A stretch of 38,407 nucleotides of DNA from Candidatus Zipacnadia bacterium (GTDB lineage: Bacteria > Armatimonadota > Zipacnadia > Zipacnadales > UBA5352). Below are positions 30,480 to 38,407 of this stretch, one piece after another; positions within the stretch are counted from its first letter, which is position 1, and each line of letters starts with the position of its first letter. The stretch lies in NCBI GenBank assembly GCA_029821265.1, contig JALGTR010000007.1:1-38407 (forward strand), written 5' to 3'. The notes beneath the pieces are model-generated. The model had not been told where the DNA came from, made no database searches, and worked only from the letters and a program-made list of their open reading frames with translations. The translations under genes and the position numbers were made by a program.

Positions 30480-33128
30480 GTGTCCGGCGATAACCACTCA
30501 TCCACAGGGAACCGATCCCTGAGCCAGCAACAGATCGCCCACGCCCTGCGCCATTTCATCATCATGGGCGTGCTCTGGACCGTGTACGGTCCCAACGCCA
30601 TCGTCTCCGGCCCGGTGCTCTCCGGCTTTGCGCTGAAGGTGGGGCTCTCTCAGGCCCAGGTGGGGTTTCTGGCCAGCTTCGTCGGCATGTTCGGCATCTG
30701 GCAGATCGTGAGCAGCTACCTCACGCGCAATGTCCGCAACAAGCGTCGGCTCTGCGTTGGGCTTGGGATCATCGAGATCACGGCCGGAAGCCTCGTCATT
30801 TCGACCGCGATGCTGCCTGAGGGGACGCGCTTTTACGCGATCGCCGGGCTGCTCTCGATCGCCTACCTGCTCGGACATACGGTCAACCCGATCTTCAACT
30901 CATGGCTCTCGAACGTGCTGCCCGCCGAAGTCCGCGGCTCCTACACGGGCCGCCGGATGATGTACATCTCGGTGACGAGCATGCTCTACCTGTATGTGGC
31001 CAGTCGCTGGCTCGACTATCGGCCGGACATGGGCGGATTCATAGTCGTGTACGTGGTCGGCTGGATCGCTGGCATCCTCGGCTACATCATGTTGGGACTG
31101 ACGCCTCGCCCCGAGATCAGCGCTGAACAGACCCAGTTCGGCGGCGCGCTGATCGAGCCGCTGCGCGATCCGCAGTACCGCTCGCTCGCATTCTTCATGT
31201 GCACCTGGCTCGGCTCAGCCATGATGTCCGGCGCGTTCTACTCGGTCTACATGCTCCAGGACCTGCAGCTTTCATACGCACAGGTCGCGATATACACGAA
31301 CATAACGCTCTTTCTGATGATGGTCTTCTACCCGATCTGGGGCATCTTCGTGCAGCGCTACGGCTCGCGGCCGGTCGCGCAGATCACGATCATCCCGTAC
31401 GTCGGCGCGCTCGCGATGTGGGTCTTCATCGGCCCAGCGACCTACGCCTGGCTGATCCCCCTGCAGCGCGCGCTCGCGGGCATTCTCTGGTCCGGGACCG
31501 AGATCGCCAACTCCACTCTGCTATACAAGATCGTCCCGCGCGGTAAGGAGAACAGCTCATACTTCGCCAACTGGATGACATTCGTCGCGATAGGGGCGGC
31601 CGGCGGCCCGTTCATCGGCGGCCTGATCCGCAGCAGCGTCCCCGAGGCCGGCCTCACGATCTTCGGCATCGAGATGGCGCCGCTACAGGTGGTCTTCGCG
31701 ATCTCCGCGCTGGCATCTTTGGTGCCGGCCATCCAGTCGCTTCGCATCCGGGAGAGCGAGGCGGCCTCGCCTCGCCACCTGCTGGGGCAGTTCCGCGGTA
31801 ATCTCCTCGGCTACGCGGTCAACTACGCGCTGTTCACCGCCGCGATGGGAGAGGAGAGGCGGGCACAGGCCGCGCGCGGTCTCGGCCGATCGCACACGCC
31901 GCTGGCGGTGGACAAACTGGTGGACGCCCTCGATGATGTCAGCCCCCATGTGCGCAGTGAGGCGGCGCGGGGGCTGGGGGAGATGAGGCTGGAGGAAGCC
32001 GTCGAACCGTTGATCGAGACCCTGCACGACGATGAGTCGGACATACGCCCGGAGGCCGCCGAGGCCCTCGGGAAGATCGGGGCCGCGGGTTCGGTGGAGC
32101 CGCTGGTCGCCGCGCTCAACGATGAGGACCCTCGCGTGCGAACCAGCGCTGCGCTCGCGTTGGGCGAGATCGGCGGCGAAGAGGCCCGCGAGGCCCTGTA
32201 CAACGCGCTCGTGGGGCCCTTCAGGAAATCGACCTTCGCCGCGCTCGTGGATGGATCCAGTCGCCTCGGCGACCGACGCCTCATCGAGCCGGCCCTGAAG
32301 CGACTGCCCCAGTTCCGCTCACCGGTGCTACGCATGCAGATCATCAACGGCGTCTGCCGCGTGCTTGGCGAGCCGAAGCACTTTTACCGCCTGCTGATGG
32401 CGGATCGGCTGACCCGGGCCGCGATGTGCGACAGCATGAACGCGCGGATCGTTCGGCTGCTTCAGCGCGCGGAGCTGCCCGAGGCCGTCAAGCAACCCGT
32501 CGTGCGCCTCGCGCGCCTCTTCCGCCGCGCGATGGCCGAGGACGACTTCGCGGCCGCCGCCGAGCATGCGCGCAAGCTGGCGGTTGTGATCGATGCCGCC
32601 TCAATCACGGCCCCGATGCCTCGTGCCGCCGCCCGCGCCATCCTGCTCTACGTTGATAACGTCTCTGAGGAGATGCTCGCCGATGAGGGCGCCATCTTCC
32701 TCGTCGTCTGTCTCACCTCGCTCGCCAGGTACCTCAGCCCCTGCCCGGCGACGGTTCGCCCGATACGCCCGTACACTAAAAGACGCCGGAAGCCCGAGGC
32801 TCCCGGCGTCCGAAAATGCTGGTGGACGGAATGGGATTCGAACCCACGACCTCCTCCGTGCGAGGGAGGCGCTCTCCCAACTGAGCTATCCGCCCGTTTG
32901 TGGTCCAAGTTTACCGTGTACGGCCGGATGCTGTCAAGCGCGGTTTCCGTGCCGCGGCAGACCCGGCGAGAACACGCTGTTCAGCCGCGTTCGACCACGA
33001 TCTTCACGCTCAGCTCGCTCGCGGCTCCACCAACTGAGTGTGCCACCACCCGGATCATGTGCTCACCCGGCGCCAGCCTGGACGTATCGAAACCATGCGG
33101 GTCCCCATCGGTGTCGCCCCCGAGATAG
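30480..33128 (+). CDS. MFS transporter with C-terminal HEAT repeats (3' end doubtful)
   Basis: Residues about 20-425 form a twelve-helix major facilitator transporter (for example GVLWTVYGPNAIVSGPVLSG, VGFLASFVGMFGIWQIVSSYL, ALAGILWSGTEIANSTLLYKIVP). Residues about 457-610 are PBS-lyase-type HEAT repeats (RSEAARGLGEMRLEEAVEPL, RPEAAEALGKIGAAGSVEPL, RTSAALALGEIGGEEAREAL), and a helical tail follows to about 750. The rest of the open frame is suspicious: it runs antisense through tRNA-Ala (WDSNPRPPPCEGGALPTELS is the classic artefact) and into the next gene. The true end is probably near 32779, where a TAA stands in the -1 frame just before a terminator. GTG 30480 follows GAGG. Substrate unknown. 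Confidence 0.8.
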   Translation: MSGDNHSSTGNRSLSQQQIAHALRHFIIMGVLWTVYGPNAIVSGPVLSGFALKVGLSQAQVGFLASFVGMFGIWQIVSSYLTRNVRNKRRLCVGLGIIEITAGSLVISTAMLPEGTRFYAIAGLLSIAYLLGHTVNPIFNSWLSNVLPAEVRGSYTGRRMMYISVTSMLYLYVASRWLDYRPDMGGFIVVYVVGWIAGILGYIMLGLTPRPEISAEQTQFGGALIEPLRDPQYRSLAFFMCTWLGSAMMSGAFYSVYMLQDLQLSYAQVAIYTNITLFLMMVFYPIWGIFVQRYGSRPVAQITIIPYVGALAMWVFIGPATYAWLIPLQRALAGILWSGTEIANSTLLYKIVPRGKENSSYFANWMTFVAIGAAGGPFIGGLIRSSVPEAGLTIFGIEMAPLQVVFAISALASLVPAIQSLRIRESEAASPRHLLGQFRGNLLGYAVNYALFTAAMGEERRAQAARGLGRSHTPLAVDKLVDALDDVSPHVRSEAARGLGEMRLEEAVEPLIETLHDDESDIRPEAAEALGKIGAAGSVEPLVAALNDEDPRVRTSAALALGEIGGEEAREALYNALVGPFRKSTFAALVDGSSRLGDRRLIEPALKRLPQFRSPVLRMQIINGVCRVLGEPKHFYRLLMADRLTRAAMCDSMNARIVRLLQRAELPEAVKQPVVRLARLFRRAMAEDDFAAAAEHARKLAVVIDAASITAPMPRAAARAILLYVDNVSEEMLADEGAIFLVVCLTSLARYLSPCPATVRPIRPYTKRRRKPEAPGVRKCWWTEWDSNPRPPPCEGGALPTELSARLWSKFTVYGRMLSSAVSVPRQTRREHAVQPRSTTIFTLSSLAAPPTECATTRIMCSPGASLDVSKPCGSPSVSPPR
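32778..32810 (-). terminator. Rho-independent terminator of tRNA-Ala
   Basis: Stem GACGCCGG/CCGGCGTC plus AGCC/GGCT around one mismatch and a CGA loop. In the minus direction it is followed by TTTT, and it lies 9 nt beyond the tRNA 3' CCA. Confidence 0.75.
32820..32895 (-). tRNA. tRNA-Ala (anticodon CGC)
   Basis: A full cloverleaf on the minus strand: acceptor GGGCGGA/TCCGTCC (one G-U pair), D-arm AGCTCAGTTGGGAGAGC, anticodon arm CCTCC-CTCGCAC-GGAGG with anticodon CGC, and T-arm GTGGG-TTCGAAT-CCCAT. Discriminator A, and the 3' CCA is encoded. It reads GCG codons. The G3-U70 pair, the main alanine identity element, is present. Confidence 0.96.
32908..32937 (-). promoter_or_regulatory. Promoter of tRNA-Ala
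   Basis: On the minus strand: TTGACA (32932-32937), an 18-nt spacer and TAAACT (32908-32913), 12 nt before the tRNA 5' end. Same layout as the tRNA-Gln promoter. Confidence 0.7.
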
Positions 33129-34402
33129 TAGGGGTGCCGTCGCTCCGTGTTCACATGCTCGCCGTCGACGAACCACTCCACATCCCGGACTCCCCAGCGG
33201 TCGTCGATCGCCGCGCTCAGTACGATAGTGCCCGACACGCGGCCGTCCTCGTCGAGGCCCTCGATCGCCCGGATCTTCACCGGCGACTGAGGGCACTCGG
33301 GCTCCTGACCGGACGTGATCGCACGCAGCGTCTCGAAGAATCGCCGCTTCTCCTCCGTGTTGATGCCCCACTGCACCGGCGGCGTCTGATAGCCATCGTG
33401 GTAGTTGTTCGTCCCCTGGTCGAAGTACCCCCACGAGGCGCCCATCTCCGCGCAGGCGCAGAGGCAGCTTACGTCCGTGTGCGCCTCGTTGAAGACGATC
33501 GGCTTCGGCGCCTCCCGGAATGCCTCTCTCGCGCGAATCTGCTCGATCATCTCCCGGTGCTGCTGAGGGCCCTGCCCGTTCCCGTGCACCAGCACGAAGT
33601 CCATCGCGCGCAGATGCTCCTCGTCGTGTATCCCACCGCCACCCAGCGACGTGGAGCACAGCAGGCGAAATCCGCCTCCGTACGCCGCTTCGCTCCTCGC
33701 TCTTACCCGCTCCATCAGCTCGAGCGCCCCGACCCGCCCGTTTCGGGTCCGGATTCCCGTCTGCTCGTTCGCGATCTCGATGAGCACATGGCGGTAGTCG
33801 TGTTCAGCCAGCCAGTCCACCACCGCGTCAACCATCGCGCGCACCGCCTGCGGCCCTTCGATGTAGCGCTGATCGACGCCAAAATAGGCCAGCCCGAGGA
33901 TGACCGCCATCCCAAGCTCCCCTGCACGGTCGATGATTCTCTGAAGCCGCGCCATGTATGCCGACTTCAACCGCCCGTGCGGGTCGTAGGCGGAGTTGAT
34001 ATACTCGTTGTAGGGGAACGGTCGCTCGTAGATGTGCCCGCCGCCCTGGAGGTTCACCGTAAACGCCCGCAGGCCATGCTCGCGCCACTGTGGCATCGCC
34101 GCCACGAACTCGTCCGTGTTGCGCTCCGGGTCCCACTCGCCCGTGTCGGGATATGCCCACAGGCGGCGAGTCTGCGGGTTCTCGTCGTCGTAGATCCCCT
34201 GTACCATTCGGCTGTTGAAGAGCAGGCCCTCGATGCTCCGCCCGTGGTAGGAGACGCCCTCGTACGTCGGTGTCCCGTCGAACAGGAACCGTTCGCCATC
34301 GATACTGACCACCGGAGCACCTCCTGCAACGCTCAGGTGCAACGCAACTGCTGCGGCCGTCAGAAACATCGTCGCCGAGACAGTTCGCTTTCTCATCTGC
34401 AT
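32981..34402 (-). CDS. Secreted glycoside-hydrolase-like protein (clan GH-A type) with C-terminal Ig-like domain
   Basis: A 473-aa exported protein. Signal peptide about residues 1-28 (basic start, then ATMFLTAAAVALHLSVAGG). The TIM-barrel part carries HVLIEIANEQTG, the N-E pair of the acid/base in clan GH-A hydrolases, and IVFNEAHTD as a possible nucleophile strand, with WGYFDQGTNNYHDGYQ after it. Residues about 375-473 (VKIRAIEG...VVERG) form a beta-rich bacterial Ig-like domain with DRWGVRDVEWFVDGE, typical of carbohydrate-active proteins. Substrate unknown; the exact GH family is not assigned. It lies 16 nt after the 675-aa gene and is probably co-transcribed with it. Confidence 0.8.
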   Translation of the reverse strand: MQMRKRTVSATMFLTAAAVALHLSVAGGAPVVSIDGERFLFDGTPTYEGVSYHGRSIEGLLFNSRMVQGIYDDENPQTRRLWAYPDTGEWDPERNTDEFVAAMPQWREHGLRAFTVNLQGGGHIYERPFPYNEYINSAYDPHGRLKSAYMARLQRIIDRAGELGMAVILGLAYFGVDQRYIEGPQAVRAMVDAVVDWLAEHDYRHVLIEIANEQTGIRTRNGRVGALELMERVRARSEAAYGGGFRLLCSTSLGGGGIHDEEHLRAMDFVLVHGNGQGPQQHREMIEQIRAREAFREAPKPIVFNEAHTDVSCLCACAEMGASWGYFDQGTNNYHDGYQTPPVQWGINTEEKRRFFETLRAITSGQEPECPQSPVKIRAIEGLDEDGRVSGTIVLSAAIDDRWGVRDVEWFVDGEHVNTERRHPYYLGGDTDGDPHGFDTSRLAPGEHMIRVVAHSVGGAASELSVKIVVERG

Positions 34403-34418
34403 GCCGTCCGACCACCCA

Positions 34419-36446
34419 CTACTCGCGGTACAGGCGCACCGTTGTCGTGTCCGAGGTCTCGTCCGGCGTTACCCAGTGCGCCTTCAGCACGTAGTACAGC
34501 GGCTCAGTCAGGTTCGGCGGCAGGACCGGTGCGGCCACCCACACCCGGAACGTCCCATCGGGTTCGATCCTGTGCCGCGAGCCCGGCACGTCGCGCAGCA
34601 GTTCGTCGTCATCCTCGGCGCGCACCTCGGTGCTGACCACGATCAGCGCGCCTGGTCTGCCGGTCCCGCGCACCTCCACGCGTCCGGCCACCCGATCGCC
34701 CTCGCGCGGGACGATGATCGTGGGGGCATTCGCCGCGTATGTCTGAGCGGCCTCTGGTGCGGAAATCGGCTGCGACGCCCATTTCGGGATGTCCACGCTG
34801 ACCGGCTCAAGCGCGGTCACGCCGCCCATGGAGACCAGTGGGGCGTCGGCAGTGGTGGGGGAGAGGCTCAGCGTGTGGCTCTGGCCCGCATGCACCGGAA
34901 CGTCCTCGGCCCGCGCCAGAGCAGCGCCCTGCCGGGTATCGGGCAGCGCCCGCAGAAGCGTGAATGTCCCCGGCGCGCTGCCGGTGACGGTCACGTGATA
35001 GTCGCCCTTTGGCAGCAGCGCGACCATCCCGAACGTTCCATCGCCCTCCGGGAAGACGTCAACATCGGCGCCGGGAATCTCGTAGAGGAAGCTCGTCTCA
35101 TCCTGCCAGCCGAGCTTCCGTCCCGCGCTGTCGATGACGATCATGCGCACCGGCGACTGCACCGCCACGGCCACGCTCTGGCCGGCGCTCTCGGGCAGGC
35201 CATCGATGAATGCCTGACGGTCCGCCTCATTCGCCAGCGCCAGGTACTGACGTCGCTGCTCCCGCGTGGCCCTCCGCAGCACTGCATGGTGTTCGGCTGG
35301 GATGCGCAGAGCCGCCGCGGGGTAGCTCGCTCCGCCCGTCAGCGGGTACTGGCCCTCCCAGACCGAGCTTGGCCCGACACCGAACCAGAACCGCTCCTCC
35401 CACTGCGCCATGGTGAACGTCTCCGGCCGCTGGTTGGGCCACGGATCGAGGACCGTGCCGGTCTCGCGCCAGTTCGTGCCCTTCGGATAGATCACGACGG
35501 CCTGGTGCCCGCCGTAGTAGGCCTGAATCGGTCCGTAGTCGTAGTGCTCGAAGATCGCCCTCTCCGCCTCGGAGCCATGACGCATCGCGTCCAACATGTC
35601 GAGAACGGTGCCCTGCCAGCCGCCGCAGGCGTATGCGTCGTAGCCGTCAACGAAGACCGAGTAGAGGTTGTTCCAGAAGCCGGCGGAGGCGACGTGGGTC
35701 GGGGCGGAGCCCGCGACCGGACCGGTGCCGAGAGCATTGAAGCGGTTCAGGATGTGGCTCATCGCCCGCTCCGGCGTCATCTGGCCCTGCTGTACCGGAT
35801 GCGATTGCGGTGGGGCCTGCTTCGGCTGCGATGCGTCCTGGGCCTGTTGACCGCCGGCCACGGCGACAACAACCGTCCGCGAGAGCTGACCGCTCTCCTC
35901 CTCCTGCTCGCGCGCGCCCCCGGGGGCCTGCCGCCTGAGATGCAGTCTCAGGTTACCGCTGACCGTCAGCGGGTAGCTCCCGGGCTGCGTCGGTGCCGTC
36001 CATGCCACACGCTCATGGCTTTGATCGATGGGACTGAGCGCGCCTGCGCCGGCCGTGTCCCATTGATAGAGCTCCTCCACAACGGTCCACTCGCTGCGCC
36101 CGGAGAAGGCCTCGTTCTGGACCGAGTAGACCAATCGGTCGAAGCCGCGCACCTCGATGGTCGTGTTGTCACCAATGTTGGCGTAGGTCTCCGGCCACAT
36201 CATATAGGCGCGTCGGCCGCCGACGATCTTCGCCCGAAGCTCAATGGTCTCACCGGGTCGTACCGTCGCGATCGGCGCCTCTGACGGCGTGGGCGGTTGT
36301 GCCTGTGGACCGGCGTCCAGCTCCGCATCTCCAACGGAGATCGCGATCCAGTAGTCAGGTAGTGGCTCGACCGCAGGTGCGTGGGCGCAGATGAGTAACG
36401 TCACGGCGGCGACGGAGCAGAGGGTGCAGAGGCGTTGCAGCTGCAT
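34419..36446 (-). CDS. Large secreted protein with C-terminal domain shared with neighbour
   Basis: A 675-aa exported protein. Signal peptide about residues 1-25 (TLCSVAAVTLLICAHAPA). The N-terminal third is beta-rich (RPGETIELRAKIVGG, TIEVRGFDRLVYSV, YPLTVSGNLRLHL). The middle (about residues 225-410) is Trp/Tyr-rich with SAGFWNNLYSVFVDGYDAYACGGWQGTVLDMLD and YYGGHQAVVIYPKGTNW. The Cys near GGWQG and the later GGHQAVV His suggest, only as a guess, a cysteine-protease-like fold. A carbohydrate-binding-like beta segment follows, and residues 589-674 match the last 86 residues of the next protein. No established family recognised. Confidence 0.75.
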   Translation of the reverse strand: MQLQRLCTLCSVAAVTLLICAHAPAVEPLPDYWIAISVGDAELDAGPQAQPPTPSEAPIATVRPGETIELRAKIVGGRRAYMMWPETYANIGDNTTIEVRGFDRLVYSVQNEAFSGRSEWTVVEELYQWDTAGAGALSPIDQSHERVAWTAPTQPGSYPLTVSGNLRLHLRRQAPGGAREQEEESGQLSRTVVVAVAGGQQAQDASQPKQAPPQSHPVQQGQMTPERAMSHILNRFNALGTGPVAGSAPTHVASAGFWNNLYSVFVDGYDAYACGGWQGTVLDMLDAMRHGSEAERAIFEHYDYGPIQAYYGGHQAVVIYPKGTNWRETGTVLDPWPNQRPETFTMAQWEERFWFGVGPSSVWEGQYPLTGGASYPAAALRIPAEHHAVLRRATREQRRQYLALANEADRQAFIDGLPESAGQSVAVAVQSPVRMIVIDSAGRKLGWQDETSFLYEIPGADVDVFPEGDGTFGMVALLPKGDYHVTVTGSAPGTFTLLRALPDTRQGAALARAEDVPVHAGQSHTLSLSPTTADAPLVSMGGVTALEPVSVDIPKWASQPISAPEAAQTYAANAPTIIVPREGDRVAGRVEVRGTGRPGALIVVSTEVRAEDDDELLRDVPGSRHRIEPDGTFRVWVAAPVLPPNLTEPLYYVLKAHWVTPDETSDTTTVRLYRE

Positions 36447-36577
36447 GATCGGCCTCCGGGAATCGGCATACGGCCTGGCTCAGCATTAGTCTTGGCCTTC
36501 CCCGCCCGGTCACCTGCAAGTTCGATGCCCCGGGTGCCTCGGGATGGCCGCCGCGGTTCGTGCGTACGGTACGAAAT

Positions 36578-36607
36578 CAGGGGCGGGAGCGCGAGGTCCC
36601 GCCCCTG
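36578..36607 (-). terminator. Terminator-like hairpin after the Cu-amine-oxidase-N-domain gene
   Basis: CAGGGGCGGGA - 8-nt loop - TCCCGCCCCTG, a perfect 11-bp stem 51 nt beyond the stop of the 36659-37411 gene, followed on the minus strand by ATTTCG. It may reduce read-through into the 675-aa gene. The remainder of the 36447-36658 spacer shows nothing else. Confidence 0.55.
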
Positions 36608-36658
36608 TGGTGGGCATCATGCTCTCGACGCCGGGCCTGCAACCGCCGCAGCTTCAGT

Positions 36659-37411
36659 TCACCGGTAGACCCTGACGCTGACCGGGTCGGAGGTGTAGCC
36701 GTTGATCTGGTAGCGCGCCTTGATGATGTAGTAGAGGGGCTCGGCGATGTTCGCCGGCAGGCGCGGGGCCGCGATGGCGAAATGCCAGTTTCCGTCGCGC
36801 GGCACCTCATGGCGGATGCCGGGAACGGTCTCGAGCAGCTCCCCGTCATCCTGCGCATGCACCTCGGTCTCGAGGATCAGCATCGAGCCGCCCGGCGCTG
36901 TCCCATGCACCTCCACGCGCGGGCCGATCCTCGCGCCCGGCTGCGGCTGAGTGATCTTCAGCGGCATGTTGGCCCCCTGCGCTTCGTACTCGACCTCCTC
37001 AGGGCCCTCAGCCTCGCCCCGGATCAGCAGCGTCAGACCCACGGTGGGCAGCTCCACCCGGTCTCCCTTGTAGGCCACTCTCTCGCCGAGCGACTCAGCC
37101 GCGAAGCGCAGCGGGATGTAGGTCCGCCCGTTCATGACCCGCGGCGGCACATCAAGCTGCTCCACCCGCCCGTTGACCATAACGGTCTGATTGTCGATCT
37201 GCATCGCGATGTCCATCGCGGGAGCGGTGATGGTCACCGTCCGAGTGGCGTTGTTCCAGCCGACATGCGCCCCGTAGGCTTCGAAGATCCCGCGGAGCGG
37301 AACGAGGAGCCGGCCACCCTCCTCCACGCGGTCTATCCACATGTACTGATCGGCGGCCGCCACCGACGCCAGAATGGTCAGCATGGCAACGAAGATCACA
37401 AATCTACGCAT
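36659..37411 (-). CDS. Secreted copper-amine-oxidase N-domain-like protein
   Basis: A 250-aa exported protein. Signal peptide about residues 1-20 (FVIFVAMLTILASVAAA). Residues about 30-130 match the copper amine oxidase N-terminal-like domain: LLVPLRGIFEAYGAHVGWNNATRTVTI, then RVMNGRTYIPLRFAAESLGERVAY. This is a structural or wall-binding domain common in secreted proteins; no catalytic oxidase part exists. Residues 165-250 form the C-terminal domain shared with the 675-aa neighbour, including EPLYY and TSD. The start follows GCGGGAAG. Probably the first gene of a three-gene secreted-protein cluster. Confidence 0.85.
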   Translation of the reverse strand: MRRFVIFVAMLTILASVAAADQYMWIDRVEEGGRLLVPLRGIFEAYGAHVGWNNATRTVTITAPAMDIAMQIDNQTVMVNGRVEQLDVPPRVMNGRTYIPLRFAAESLGERVAYKGDRVELPTVGLTLLIRGEAEGPEEVEYEAQGANMPLKITQPQPGARIGPRVEVHGTAPGGSMLILETEVHAQDDGELLETVPGIRHEVPRDGNWHFAIAAPRLPANIAEPLYYIIKARYQINGYTSDPVSVRVYR

Positions 37412-37577
37412 CTTCCCGCACCGTCCTCATGAGCCCTGTTTGCACGAGCCTCGCTGAAAGAGATTCGACGCTCTCCCCACGTTCCCTTTCGATCACAGCG
37501 CGCAGGTGTTACATCTGACCCGGCGAAATAGTGCCCCGCATATCTGAAGCACCTGCAGCGAGGGAGGACCGGTCACA

Positions 37578-38363
37578 ATGCCTGAGGCCCTGCTCTGGGA
37601 GCACATGACCGTCAATGAGGTCCGCGATGCGCTCCAGCGCACGCAGACGATCCTCGTGCCGCTCGGCGTGACCGAGCAGCACGGCTATCACCTGCCACTG
37701 CGCACCGACTGCTACAACTGCGAAGAGATCTCGAGACGCGCCGCCGACCGGACCGGCGTGTTCGTCGCACCGACCCTACCCTACACCTACTCCGGCGGCG
37801 AGCTGCCCGGCACCATCAACGTCAGCCCGCACGTGGTCACGCAGGTGATTGTCGAAATCCTGCACTCGCTGTGCCTCCAGGGCCTGCGCAATATCATCCT
37901 CGTCCTCGGCCATGGCGGCAGCGAGAACGACCGGGCGACCCAGGAGGCCGCCGAGATCTTCCTCCGTAACAACCCGCAGTTTCACGATCGCAACATCGCG
38001 GTCTTCCGGTTCTGGGTCAACTCGCAGGTCTGCCGCCGCGCATTCGAGGAGGGGGACTTCCACTCCGGCTGGTTCGAGACATCGCTTCTGCTTTACTGGC
38101 GGCCGGAGGTCGTGCGCGACGAGTACGTCCTCGACCGCCCCGAGGTCGTGAAGATGATGCGCGAGGACCAGGACGCCTACCAGGTCCAGATGAAGAACGT
38201 GGACCACCCACTGGTGGTTCCGGCCGTGCGCCAGCACCCGGACATCGAGGTCGGCGTGATGGGCGAGCCCGAGAAGGCCAGCGCGGAGATCGGTCGGGAG
38301 ATGACTGAGGAAGCGGTGGGCGCGCTCGTCGAATTGATCGAGGCAATGGAGCAGAGCACGTAG
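37578..38363 (+). CDS. Creatininase-family protein (creatinine amidohydrolase-like)
   Basis: A 261-aa metal-dependent amidohydrolase-fold protein. The metal-ligand pattern is PLGVTEQHGYHLPLRTDC (E-x-H...D), LGHGGSENDR (H) and FHSGWFETSLLL (a Glu). The family includes creatininase, mycofactocin protease MftE and formamide hydrolases of purine or riboflavin pathways, so the substrate cannot be named. ATG 37578 has GGGAGGA 10-11 nt upstream. The gene is divergent from the secreted-protein cluster across 166 bp; a weak promoter (TTTCGA-N17-TACATC, near 37488-37516) is possible. It is complete before the window end. Confidence 0.87.
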   Translation: MPEALLWEHMTVNEVRDALQRTQTILVPLGVTEQHGYHLPLRTDCYNCEEISRRAADRTGVFVAPTLPYTYSGGELPGTINVSPHVVTQVIVEILHSLCLQGLRNIILVLGHGGSENDRATQEAAEIFLRNNPQFHDRNIAVFRFWVNSQVCRRAFEEGDFHSGWFETSLLLYWRPEVVRDEYVLDRPEVVKMMREDQDAYQVQMKNVDHPLVVPAVRQHPDIEVGVMGEPEKASAEIGREMTEEAVGALVELIEAMEQST

Positions 38364-38407
38364 GCCGCGAAGCGATGGGCGTACACGCCGGCACCCGGGA
38401 CATTACA

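Noticed and set aside
34401-36284. Plus-strand frame of 627 aa opposite the 675-aa secreted protein
   Set aside because: Arg/His/Leu-rich antisense composition; the minus strand shows a signal peptide and a domain shared with its neighbour.
38375-38407. Possible start of another plus-strand gene at the right edge (ATG 38375)
   Set aside because: Only 11 codons visible and the ribosome site is weak; cannot be supported.

Overview
The window is a GC-rich, gene-dense stretch of bacterial chromosome. I see no insertion sequence, phage gene, integrase or CRISPR array. The organism looks like a free-living diderm: it carries three KDO (lipopolysaccharide core sugar) genes, a putative outer-membrane beta-barrel, secreted proteins with signal peptides, mreBCD, and near-consensus sigma70-type promoters. 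The mix of a uroporphyrinogen-decarboxylase-like protein, three xylose-isomerase-like TIM-barrel proteins, a creatininase-family protein, a copper-amine-oxidase N-domain secreted protein and a HEAT-extended MFS transporter is typical of Armatimonadota and similar poorly cultured diderms. That taxonomic reading is inference only.

Layout. 1-4.2 kb (+): UroD-like protein, lipoprotein, DUF1232 membrane protein, GNAT acetyltransferase and a TPR/membrane protein, closely packed. 4.3-6.1 kb: two divergent sugar-phosphate isomerase/epimerase-like genes. 6.3-22.9 kb (+): a long co-directional array that starts at a clear promoter (TTGTCA-N17-TATACT). It holds an unknown 257-aa protein, the AmmeMemoRadiSam radical SAM enzyme, an ABC1/UbiB kinase-like protein, maf-mreB-mreC-mreD, kdsB-kdsA-kdsD, a metallophosphatase, coaX, a tRNA-dihydrouridine synthase, a two-gene module resembling acyl-ACP reductase plus a conserved partner, lysS and a UbiA-family prenyltransferase. 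22.9-26.3 kb: an orphan glycyl-radical-enzyme activase (-) and rlmN plus a DUF1963 gene (+). These diverge from a 485-bp hairpin-rich spacer whose two promoters predict leaderless transcripts. 26.3-30.3 kb: tRNA-Gln(CUG), small membrane proteins, a third isomerase-like protein, a YjzC-like small protein and a putative outer-membrane barrel, separated by long structured spacers. 30.4-33 kb: an MFS-HEAT fusion converging on tRNA-Ala(CGC). 33-37.4 kb (-): three secreted proteins, two of which share an 86-residue C-terminal domain that is 50% identical by hand count. 37.6-38.4 kb (+): creatininase family.

How the genes fit together. The central array couples cell shape (MreBCD) with outer-membrane sugar supply (KdsD makes arabinose-5-phosphate, KdsA makes KDO-8-phosphate, KdsB makes CMP-KDO). 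The phosphatase KdsC that should act between KdsA and KdsB is missing, and an unrelated metallophosphatase sits where it would be expected, 8 nt after kdsD. That is one of the more testable hypotheses here. Others are the AAR-like reductase module, the shared C-terminal domain of the secreted proteins, the MFS-HEAT fusion and the leaderless divergent pair. No complete and obviously new multi-gene system is visible.
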